36,758 nt of DNA, from assembly GCA_026983715.1 (NCBI GenBank), contig JALSTM010000227.1:1-36758 (forward strand). The letters run 5' to 3'. Both the position numbers and the translations under genes were made by a program. This DNA comes from Desulfobacterales bacterium. Lineage in GTDB: Bacteria > Desulfobacterota > Syntrophobacteria > B119-G9. Of the stretch, positions 29,286 to 36,758 are shown one piece after another (position 1 is the stretch's first letter; each line of letters starts with the position of its first letter). The notes under the pieces are model-generated. The model was not told where the DNA came from. It ran no database searches and was given only the letters and a program-made list of their open reading frames with translations.

Positions 29286-30353
29286 ATGAATTTAACACCT
29301 CGGGGTGCTGCCACATTGATTGGTAGCTTACCACACACCAACAGGGCCCATGCTCTTGATCTGGTTTTCAAATTTTGCCCGGAGATACCTTCGTGGCCTC
29401 AACTGGTTAAATACAGGCCGGAACAGATGATTCACCAATTTTGTCACGATCTTCCAGGGCTGAAAGAAATCGAAGGGACCCTTGTAATTGATTCTCAGGA
29501 TCCTGGTTTTGAGGAGGAGTTTTTGGCCTTCTTTGAAGAGTACCTAATGGTAACGGAAGGAGGTTTGTCCCTTGGTGAAAGCCGCTTTGTGTTGCCGGAG
29601 GAGAGCGGGAAAACTTTCAGGGAATTCGTAGATCGGCTCAAGAAAACCCCGTTATTATCGATGATTGCAGTAAAGGGCCAAATCACGGGACCGTTCACCA
29701 TGCTAACCAGCATCGTGGATCAGAACAAAAGGTATGTTCTTTACGATGACAGGGTTAGTGACATGGTGGTTAAAAGTCTCAGTCTCCAGGCGAGGTGGCA
29801 GGTGGAGACCTTGAACGAACTAGGGGTCCCCGTCATAATTTTTCTCGATGAACCGGCCCTTTCCGGCTTTGGTTCTTCCGCATTTATCAGCGTTTCTGCG
29901 TCCCGAATTCATGAAATAATAAACGAGGTGGCGGAACAGGTGCATGGCGCCGGAGGAATCGTGGGAACACACGTGTGTGCAAACACTGACTGGAATCTTA
30001 TTTTTGATTCCGATGTTGATGTGCTCAACTTTGATGCGTATGGTTATTTCGAAAGGTTTGCCCTGTACAAGGAGAGGTACCACGAGTTCGTGAGAAGTGG
30101 AAAAACTGTGGCGTGGGGTATTGTGCCTACCATGAACCCGTCTGATATCAGGAAAGAATCCGTTGATTCATTGACCGGTAAATGGTTTGCAGAAATCAAT
30201 AAGATGCTAGACTCGAAATTGGATATCTCAGAAGTGCTTGAACATTCCATAATTACCCCTAGCTGTGGTTGTGGTTCACTTACGGAAGAACTTGCTGAGA
30301 AGGTCCTGGAGCTAAACCTCGAAGTTTCAGAACGAGTGAAAAGGGCACTTTAA
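29286..30353 (+). CDS. UROD/MetE-like (cobalamin-independent methionine synthase catalytic core) family protein
   Basis: GSLPHTN, IPSWPQLVKYRPEQM, FLDEPALSGFG, GTHVCANTDW and TPSCGCGSL (His-x-Cys and Cys, Zn-ligand-like). Confidence 0.75.
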   Translation: MNLTPRGAATLIGSLPHTNRAHALDLVFKFCPEIPSWPQLVKYRPEQMIHQFCHDLPGLKEIEGTLVIDSQDPGFEEEFLAFFEEYLMVTEGGLSLGESRFVLPEESGKTFREFVDRLKKTPLLSMIAVKGQITGPFTMLTSIVDQNKRYVLYDDRVSDMVVKSLSLQARWQVETLNELGVPVIIFLDEPALSGFGSSAFISVSASRIHEIINEVAEQVHGAGGIVGTHVCANTDWNLIFDSDVDVLNFDAYGYFERFALYKERYHEFVRSGKTVAWGIVPTMNPSDIRKESVDSLTGKWFAEINKMLDSKLDISEVLEHSIITPSCGCGSLTEELAEKVLELNLEVSERVKRAL

Positions 30354-30501
30354 TATCACTGTCTTTCCCTATTGTAACGTTGGTTTTAGTGGATGGAGAA
30401 AACTGTCGTTGAAAGTAAATTTGACAAAACCCTCTTAATCACGTTAGAAGTTTAGTATGCATATTTAACAGACTGTTTTTATTCGAGAAAGGTGAGTCTA
30501 A

Positions 30502-32157
30502 ATGCCCGGTCAGAGCGAGGTTAATGGTCATTTTAGTCCCCCGGCTTTTGTCCTAATTAAAGGTGAGGCACCGGTAGAGTGGTTCTTGTTTGGCGGAAAA
30601 GAAATCAGCCTCGGGCGCGATCCTACAAACGATATCCAGATCGACAGTGTTACCTGTTCTCGCGTTCATGCCAAGATATACTCGGAAAATGGGAAGCCGA
30701 TCATAGAAGACTGTAATAGTACCAACGGTGTTTACGTAAACAAGAGGAAGATCAAAAAGGCCACCCCCCTTGAACATCTTGATCGTGTCCACCTGGGGGG
30801 GACGGAGTGGTTGGTATACATTGACAAAGAATCGATGGAACCAAACCCTTTTTTGCTAATTGAAAGTGTCCAGAATAAGTTTTCCCCTGGCTTTGTGGCT
30901 GTCGTTGAGCGATTACAAAGGGAAATAGAGGAGGAAGTAAAAAAAGGGACCAGGGATATTAATAAATTCAAGGTTAGGCGTATTACGAGACACCTCGGCA
31001 AATTCGTGGACCCCGAGGAACTGTACGATTTCCTCATGGAGGTTATATTCCGCGAGTATGAGTTCGACAGGGGAGTAGTACTACTACAGAACGAGGAAAC
31101 AGGGGAACTCGTTCCAGCGGTAACCAGGACTACCTATGGCCAAAAAGCGATCGCCAGAATAGCAATATGCAGAAAAGCCCTGGAAAGGGTATTGGTTACC
31201 GGTGAGAACCTCATCGTGGTTGACGCTTCCCAGGACCAGAGGTTTGCGGGAGATTTCGCAGTTAAAGTCCAAGGAATACGCACTATTGGATGTGTTCCCC
31301 TTCGAAGGAGAGATAAGGTATACGGTGTCATTTACCTTGATACTCGCAAGAGAGAAGAAGCTCTCGAGATTGGTGATATCAAGGATGTGATTACCATATG
31401 TGAACAGGCAAGTGTGGTTACCGAGAACGCACCATTATTCAAGCATCTTGGAGAACCCGACGTCTCAATCTCTGACCAAGAAACCATACCTCTTTCCAGC
31501 TTCCAGACTCGTAGCAGATTCGACGATTATATCCCCTTTGATGAGATAGTACACAATGAACTTAAAACTTCATTCGTGAAAGTTGAAACTCTCGTTGAAG
31601 AACTTCTTGAAAAAAGATTTGCCGGAAGCCTTGTTCTAAGTAACGAAAAAAAGTTGTGTAGGGGATTCTGTCTTTTTTACGATGGGAGGATCGTTGGTTG
31701 TTACATTAACGGAATTCACTTTGAGAAACCCCTTTCCGGGGTAGATGCAATGAATGTACTGTGGGATATAGCTCACCAGCCAGACGGGATCATGACAGTC
31801 AAATCTTTTCGTCCCGAAGCTGTGGCGACTATTCTGCCTCTCGTTCTCGACCAGAAAATATATTCGAGTCTACTAAGCGAATTCATTTACGTGGATAAAC
31901 TCCTTAGCCTTTTCAGGGAAAACAAGTACACCGGTTGCATTACCGGGGAAATTCAGTTGAGAAGGGTAAATGGGATCGTGCATATTTATGACGGGGAAGT
32001 GTTGAGCTCCATCGTGGGAGGAGAAATTTTCCGCGGGGAGAGCAAACCGTTTTCTGATGTTATGAATACTGAGGCAGCGGTGATTAACGTTTATGTCCTG
32101 GAATCACGGAGGTTCCTTGAAGAAGATCTCCTATCCCAGTTACCACTTCCGGGGTAG
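30502..32157 (+). CDS. FHA-GAF multidomain signalling protein with two DUF4388-like C-terminal modules
   Basis: FHA: ISLGRDPTNDIQIDSVTCSRVHAKI...DCNSTNGVYVN; GAF: ALERVLVTGENLIVVDASQDQRF...GCVPLRRRDKVYGVIYLD; C-terminal repeats by eye. Confidence 0.8.
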   Translation: MPGQSEVNGHFSPPAFVLIKGEAPVEWFLFGGKEISLGRDPTNDIQIDSVTCSRVHAKIYSENGKPIIEDCNSTNGVYVNKRKIKKATPLEHLDRVHLGGTEWLVYIDKESMEPNPFLLIESVQNKFSPGFVAVVERLQREIEEEVKKGTRDINKFKVRRITRHLGKFVDPEELYDFLMEVIFREYEFDRGVVLLQNEETGELVPAVTRTTYGQKAIARIAICRKALERVLVTGENLIVVDASQDQRFAGDFAVKVQGIRTIGCVPLRRRDKVYGVIYLDTRKREEALEIGDIKDVITICEQASVVTENAPLFKHLGEPDVSISDQETIPLSSFQTRSRFDDYIPFDEIVHNELKTSFVKVETLVEELLEKRFAGSLVLSNEKKLCRGFCLFYDGRIVGCYINGIHFEKPLSGVDAMNVLWDIAHQPDGIMTVKSFRPEAVATILPLVLDQKIYSSLLSEFIYVDKLLSLFRENKYTGCITGEIQLRRVNGIVHIYDGEVLSSIVGGEIFRGESKPFSDVMNTEAAVINVYVLESRRFLEEDLLSQLPLPG

Positions 32158-32171
32158 AAAGGAAGTGCTGG

Positions 32172-32435
32172 ATGAATTGCCTGGGAGCAGGGGGCAAAAT
32201 CAAACCTGTGCTCACTCTGATCGCATCTCCTGACAAGAATGTCCCCGTTCTGGGTTGTAAGTTTTATGGAAACTTTGACAAATTCGAATTTCCGGAATTC
32301 TTTAACAATAAAAGGTGGTTAACAAGAACAATCCAAGATCGTTATTCCAGCCGAGGCGAAGAGCCTGAATCCATCACCGTTAATCAGGAAGAACGGTATG
32401 ACCTGCAAGTGGTCCTGCGTTATTTGGGTAATTAA
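32172..32435 (+). CDS. small protein of unknown function
   Basis: 87-aa ORF 14 nt after the FHA/GAF stop with AGGAAG Shine-Dalgarno at 6-nt spacing. Confidence 0.45.
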   Translation: MNCLGAGGKIKPVLTLIASPDKNVPVLGCKFYGNFDKFEFPEFFNNKRWLTRTIQDRYSSRGEEPESITVNQEERYDLQVVLRYLGN

Positions 32436-32527
32436 TTAGATGTTCCTTAGGTGATATCAAGATATTATCTTTAATGCTTTCGTTTTTCACATGCGGTTGG
32501 TGATCAAAGCATCCTCTGGTTGTTTTG

Positions 32528-33631
32528 TCAAAGGGATTTGCCTTGCAGTTTTTCTATGGCATTTTTAATCTCCCCTCGTGTAATTCCTGTTACCACTTCT
32601 ACTGAGCCTATTTTCCGCGGGAGCACCCAGTGAAGCACACCTTTCCGTCTTTTTTTGTCAAACGATAGTCCATTTATTATTAGTTCGCTGCTAAGGTTCT
32701 CAGGTAAACTAACTGGGAGCCCAAACCGCCCGATCAAGGTTTCAATTCTTCTTGCATCATCAGGTTCTATTATTTCCCTGCCAACTGCAATTAAAGTTGC
32801 TGCGACCATTCCCACTGCAACTGCCCAACCATGCTTTACCCGATAGTTGCTTGCCGATTCCACCGAATGTGCTATCGTGTGACCGAAATTCAAAATGCGC
32901 CTCAACCCCGATTCTTTCTCGTCGTCTTCCACAACGTTTCTTTTGAGTTTACAGCAGTGGGATACGGTTTTAACGAGAACGTCAGGGTCACGGCCAAGGA
33001 TTTTTTCAACGTTTGCTTCCAGGAATTCAAAAAAGTCATAATCCATTATTATTCCGTACTTAATAACCTCTGCCATGCCGTTTAGAAACTCCTCCCGCGG
33101 AAGGGTGGAAAGAAAATCGACGTCGGTAAAAACAAGTCTTGGCTGGTAAAAAGTTCCCACGAGGTTTTTACCCTCGACCAGGTCTACACCTGTTTTTCCA
33201 CCTACGCTGCTATCCACCTGTGCCAGAAGAGTTGTCGGGATGTTTATGAAGGCTACTCCCCTAAGAAAAATTGATGCCAGAAACCCGGTTATATCTCCAA
33301 TCACTCCTCCTCCCACCGCAACCAGCGTGGAAGTTCTGTCAGCTTCCATGTTGATCAGTTTGCGGGCAAGTTTCTCTATCGTCCGAAGGCTTTTTTGCTC
33401 TTCACCGGGAGGTATAGAGATCGTTTTCACACATTCTGAAATGTGCTCCAGGTGTTTTTTGATTTTTCGTGCCCATAGCTCGTTGGTGTTATCGTCGGTG
33501 ACTATAAAAACGGAGCCTTTTAACTCTAATTCAGATAGTATTCGCTCCAGTTCAGCCAAGCATCTGTGCCCCACGAATATTGAATAGGACCGATCTTCAA
33601 GCTTTTTAAGGGATACTTCAATTCGTGTCAT
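32528..33631 (-). CDS. aroB: 3-dehydroquinate synthase
   Basis: VGGGVIGDITGFLASIFLRG, PTTLLAQVDSSVGGKTGVD, LNFGHTIAHSVE. Confidence 0.98.
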   Translation of the reverse strand: MTRIEVSLKKLEDRSYSIFVGHRCLAELERILSELELKGSVFIVTDDNTNELWARKIKKHLEHISECVKTISIPPGEEQKSLRTIEKLARKLINMEADRTSTLVAVGGGVIGDITGFLASIFLRGVAFINIPTTLLAQVDSSVGGKTGVDLVEGKNLVGTFYQPRLVFTDVDFLSTLPREEFLNGMAEVIKYGIIMDYDFFEFLEANVEKILGRDPDVLVKTVSHCCKLKRNVVEDDEKESGLRRILNFGHTIAHSVESASNYRVKHGWAVAVGMVAATLIAVGREIIEPDDARRIETLIGRFGLPVSLPENLSSELIINGLSFDKKRRKGVLHWVLPRKIGSVEVVTGITRGEIKNAIEKLQGKSL

Positions 33632-34497
33632 TCCGATTCCTTGTTATTTTTACCGTTGACCAGGAAGTCGAGTATTGCACCGCTTTCCTTCATCGCCTGG
33701 GGACTGTAAGGCCCAAAAAAGTTGGCAGTTTTATTGAAGTCGTCTATAAATTCGTCGAGATTCTTGCTTTTTATTATATCCATGTAATTTATAAAAGATT
33801 CGTGCAGCTTGTTGAGAACTTCCTCGCTGTGAGGGTTCAACATTCCAATGGCGCCGTATAGCGCCGGATCCTGGGCAAAAAGTCTTCCGATAAAATTCAT
33901 CTCAAGCCTGTAGATCGGACTCGTGTAATCGAGGCTTTTCTCGATGCTGACACCCATTTCTCTCAATGTTCGTCCCATGACGATAGTGGAAAAATGTATC
34001 AGCACCTGGATTATGCTCATCATCCTGTCGTGTTCTTCAGGAGTTGTTTCTTTTATTCTTGCTCCCGAAGATTCAAATATTTCGTAAATTGTTTGTTTAT
34101 TTTTCTTATCGATCCTGGCGGGGCAGGCAATAATCGTCTGCCCTCTAATGGAGGATACCTGCGGTCCGAACATTGGGTGAAGCCCGATAACGGATGCCTC
34201 GGAGCGGAGCATTGCCTCAACAGGTTTTGTTTTTAGCGAAGAAACGTCCATAAGTAGCTGGTCAGCCCTTGTATGCGGAACTACTTGCTTGATTATCGTT
34301 TCGGTAAGGTGGAGAGGTACAGAAAACATGACAATCTCCGACCTTTTTACAAGTTCTTCATTGGTACGCTCTGTGCCAATATCGGATATTTCTACTTCAA
34401 AACCCTTGGCCCGGAAGAAACGGGTGAAAAATCGCCCCATTTCTCCCTTACCGCCAATGATACCAATTTTTGACAACCGCTGGCCGGTCATATTCAT
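33628..34497 (-). CDS. tyrA: prephenate dehydrogenase
   Basis: IGIIGGKGEMGRFFTRFF, LMDVSSLKTKPVEAM, GLHPMFGP; start trimmed from ORF start to MNMTGQRLSKIG; overlaps aroB start. Confidence 0.9.
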   Translation of the reverse strand: MNMTGQRLSKIGIIGGKGEMGRFFTRFFRAKGFEVEISDIGTERTNEELVKRSEIVMFSVPLHLTETIIKQVVPHTRADQLLMDVSSLKTKPVEAMLRSEASVIGLHPMFGPQVSSIRGQTIIACPARIDKKNKQTIYEIFESSGARIKETTPEEHDRMMSIIQVLIHFSTIVMGRTLREMGVSIEKSLDYTSPIYRLEMNFIGRLFAQDPALYGAIGMLNPHSEEVLNKLHESFINYMDIIKSKNLDEFIDDFNKTANFFGPYSPQAMKESGAILDFLVNGKNNKESE

Positions 34498-34591
34498 AGT
34501 TCTCCTTTTTTCCTGAATCCGTGATGAAACTTTATATCTAACTTGTATAACACGTTTAGATTGCTCTTTATTGGTCATATGGCCAGGGTGG

Positions 34592-34754
34592 ATTATTCTC
34601 CACCTTGTCAAGCAACCTTATTACGCCCTGAGGGTCGTCCACCTGCACCGCATCTTCTACGTGATCGCCCGGCGGACATAGCGTACTATGGTCCACCGGG
34701 CTCTTTCTTGAATCTTCGGCCAAGGTGAACGATCACGGATACAGGTGTTTGTTA
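34592..34754. repeat. dispersed intergenic repeat, copy B (with palindromic insertion)
   Basis: Homologous to 16887-17026; carries extra CCCGGcGGACATAG...CTATgGTCCaCCGGG hairpin (34668-34700). Confidence 0.8.
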
Positions 34755-35765
34755 AATTTCCCTTCCTACTGCCTGTGCAACAAGCCTAAGTTCTTCTATC
34801 AATTCCTTGAACGCATTTGGTCTCAATGACTGTGCCCCATCACTCAAAGCTTCTTCCGGCTTCGTATGTACTTCGATCAGCAGGCCGTCAGCACCGGCAG
34901 CAATGGCGGCCTTGGCAACTGGGCCAACTAAATCAACGCGCCCCACCGCATGACTCGGATCCACGATTATAGGCAAGTGTGTCAGCTTTTTCAGAAGGGG
35001 GATGGCACTTATGTCAAGAGTATTTCGAGTCTCCGTTTCAAACGTCCGTATACCTCGCTCGCACAGTATAACCTTTTCGTTCCCTTCTGACACTATGTAT
35101 TCTGCTGACATGAGAAACTCCTTTATTGTAGCGCTGAATCCTCTTTTAAGAATTACAGGCTTGTCGATGTTTCCCACTTCGGTCAGAAGCCTGAAGTTCT
35201 GCATGTTTCTTGTCCCGATCTGTATAATGTCTGCGTATTTTGCAACGAGAACCGCATCTCTGGGGTCCATGAGTTCGGTCACAACCATCATTCCGGTCTT
35301 TTCCCGTACTTTCGCTAAGTATTTCAGAGCCTTTTCTCCCAGCCCCTGGAAACTGTACGGGGATGTTCTTGGTTTAAACGCGCCACCGCGAATAAAGGGG
35401 ACTCCAAGGGTGCTGAGTTCCTCTGCTATTTCTTCGAGGATTTCTCTTCCTTCGACAGCGCATGGGCCTGCGATAATCTGGATTTTCTTGTTTCCGAATA
35501 CGTTCCCGTTGAGATTTATCTGAGTATTTTCGTTTTTAAACTCGCGGCTTACCAGCTTATAAGGTTTAAGTATCGGATGAACTTCCTCAACACCGGGAAA
35601 TGACAGGAATGGTACTTCCTGCAAGCGTCGTTCATCGCCAATTGCCCCTATTATTGTTCGGTGTTCACCTTCTGATAAATGGGCTCTCAAACCGAAATCC
35701 TCCAACTTATTGATTATGTTAAGTACATCTTCTTTAGTGTGGTCAGGTTTCATTACAATAATCAT
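34752..35765 (-). CDS. aroF: 3-deoxy-7-phosphoheptulonate synthase (DAHP synthase, type I-beta)
   Basis: MIIVMKPDHTKEDV...HRTIIGAIGD N-terminal domain; IIAGPCAVEG, RGGAFKPRTSPYSFQGLG, DPSHAVGR; GGAGG RBS before ATG 35765. Confidence 0.96.
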   Translation of the reverse strand: MIIVMKPDHTKEDVLNIINKLEDFGLRAHLSEGEHRTIIGAIGDERRLQEVPFLSFPGVEEVHPILKPYKLVSREFKNENTQINLNGNVFGNKKIQIIAGPCAVEGREILEEIAEELSTLGVPFIRGGAFKPRTSPYSFQGLGEKALKYLAKVREKTGMMVVTELMDPRDAVLVAKYADIIQIGTRNMQNFRLLTEVGNIDKPVILKRGFSATIKEFLMSAEYIVSEGNEKVILCERGIRTFETETRNTLDISAIPLLKKLTHLPIIVDPSHAVGRVDLVGPVAKAAIAAGADGLLIEVHTKPEEALSDGAQSLRPNAFKELIEELRLVAQAVGREI

Positions 35766-35829
35766 TTTAATTTCCTCCCAGGCCACCACACCTTTATCAC
35801 TCGGGGAAGTTCCAAGCTGTTTGGCTAAC

Positions 35830-36666
35830 CTAGGAAACGGTTGTTTCAGCTTGTGAACCGCGCCAGCGGTGAGAAAGATATGTGGCCTTTTTTAGCTTTC
35901 TAATCATGGTTTCTACTTCAGGTACAACATTATTAGTATCAGTTGCCTGTATTTTTCTTATTATTGCGCTTCCGATTATAATTCCGTCTGCGTGAGGTGC
36001 CAGCATAGCCACCTGTTGTGGGGTGGAAATCCCGAATCCGACTCCTACCGGCCACCTCGATAATTTCCGGACTTCTTCAAGTTTCCGGACAAGTTCTTCG
36101 GGTAACTCACCGGTGGAACCGGTGACACCGGTTGTTGAAACGTAATATATGAATCCACTGGTATAACCGTTTATCAGTGGAAACCTCTCCTTGTTCGTGG
36201 TGGGTGCCATGAGAAATATCGTATCTATCCCGTGCTCAGTTGCTATCTCTTTCCATTCCGATGCTTCCTCCGGGGGCAAGTCGGGTATAATTACCCCGTT
36301 TACGCCGACTTGATTGCATGCCTTGCTGAAGTTTTTCAGTCCGTAGGCCAGAACGGGATTTATGTACGTCATCAATATCAGCGGTTTATTCGTTTCTCTT
36401 CTAAGAGCAGTACAGAGTTCAAAAGTTTTCTCCACGTTCATTCCGTTAGCCAGAGCAACCTGAGAAGAGGCCTGGATCGTCGGACCGTCTGCAAGGGGAT
36501 CCGAGAAAGGGATGCCTATTTCGAGTAAATCCCCGCCTGATTCCAGGATTGCCAGTGAAAGCTGCAAGAAAAGGGAAGAATCGGGGAAACCAGCAGTAAG
36601 GAAAGGTATTAATGCCGATTCGTTCCTTCCGTTTATGGAATCTATGGTATCTTTAATGTGGCTCAT
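35830..36666 (-). CDS. trpA: tryptophan synthase alpha subunit
   Basis: IPFLTAGFPD, LLEIGIPFSDPLADGPTIQ, GVNGVIIPDLPPEE, YYVSTTGVTG; start at MSHIKDTIDS overlapping trpB stop. Confidence 0.97.
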   Translation of the reverse strand: MSHIKDTIDSINGRNESALIPFLTAGFPDSSLFLQLSLAILESGGDLLEIGIPFSDPLADGPTIQASSQVALANGMNVEKTFELCTALRRETNKPLILMTYINPVLAYGLKNFSKACNQVGVNGVIIPDLPPEEASEWKEIATEHGIDTIFLMAPTTNKERFPLINGYTSGFIYYVSTTGVTGSTGELPEELVRKLEEVRKLSRWPVGVGFGISTPQQVAMLAPHADGIIIGSAIIRKIQATDTNNVVPEVETMIRKLKKATYLSHRWRGSQAETTVS

Positions 36667-36758
36667 AATGAAACCTCCATTTTTTCTGCGAGTGTATGCA
36701 CATCCTTGTCTCCTCTGCCGGATAAGTTCAATACCACCAGCCATTTACCACCGGGCTG
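36663..36758 (-). CDS. trpB: tryptophan synthase beta subunit, C-terminal fragment (truncated by window edge; not in ORF track)
   Basis: Translation ...PGGKWLVVLNLSGRGDKDVHTLAEKMEVSL*; NLSGRGDKD signature; ATGA overlap with trpA. Confidence 0.9.
   Translation of the reverse strand, partial: QPGGKWLVVLNLSGRGDKDVHTLAEKMEVSL

Noticed and set aside
35002-35523. 173-aa + strand ORF
   Set aside because: Antisense to aroF (DAHP synthase)
1-36758. CRISPR array, tRNA/rRNA genes, prophage or defence island
   Set aside because: No regularly spaced direct repeats, tRNA-like cloverleaf or T-arm signature, or phage/defence proteins noticed by eye

Overview
This 36.8-kb window looks like a mostly housekeeping stretch of a bacterial chromosome. 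Gene content and order suggest a Desulfobacterota/'deltaproteobacterial' anaerobe, but that is inference. Minus-strand clusters: (i) carA-carB-purF-kdsD-[DHDPS-like protein]-[M48/TPR peptidase]-dusB; (ii) rpmH-rnpA-yidD-yidC-jag-mnmE-rsmG, the classic origin-proximal order but without dnaA next to it; (iii) gltX-[52-aa ORF]-methyltransferase-alpha/beta hydrolase; (iv) trpB(partial)-trpA-aroF(DAHP synthase)-tyrA-aroB; plus eno and a 201-aa unknown. Plus-strand genes: an acetate-transporter family gene, a nicotinate phosphoribosyltransferase, a class II ribonucleotide reductase with nfi, a MetE-core-like gene, and an FHA/GAF protein. Three features were recovered that the ORF track misses: rpmH, the 52-aa ORF and the trpB C-terminus. 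No CRISPR array, tRNA, rRNA or complete transposon was seen. The most interesting signals are: a candidate short minus-strand RNA upstream of nrdJ, with a sigma54-type -24/-12 match, an overlapping TATAAT and an intrinsic terminator; a dispersed ~140-163 bp intergenic repeat in two copies 17.7 kb apart, one with a 24-bp palindromic insertion; a MITE-like element with perfect 18-bp terminal inverted repeats; and a DHDPS-superfamily protein that appears to have lost its catalytic Tyr and Schiff-base Lys. I did not find a clear multi-gene novel system.
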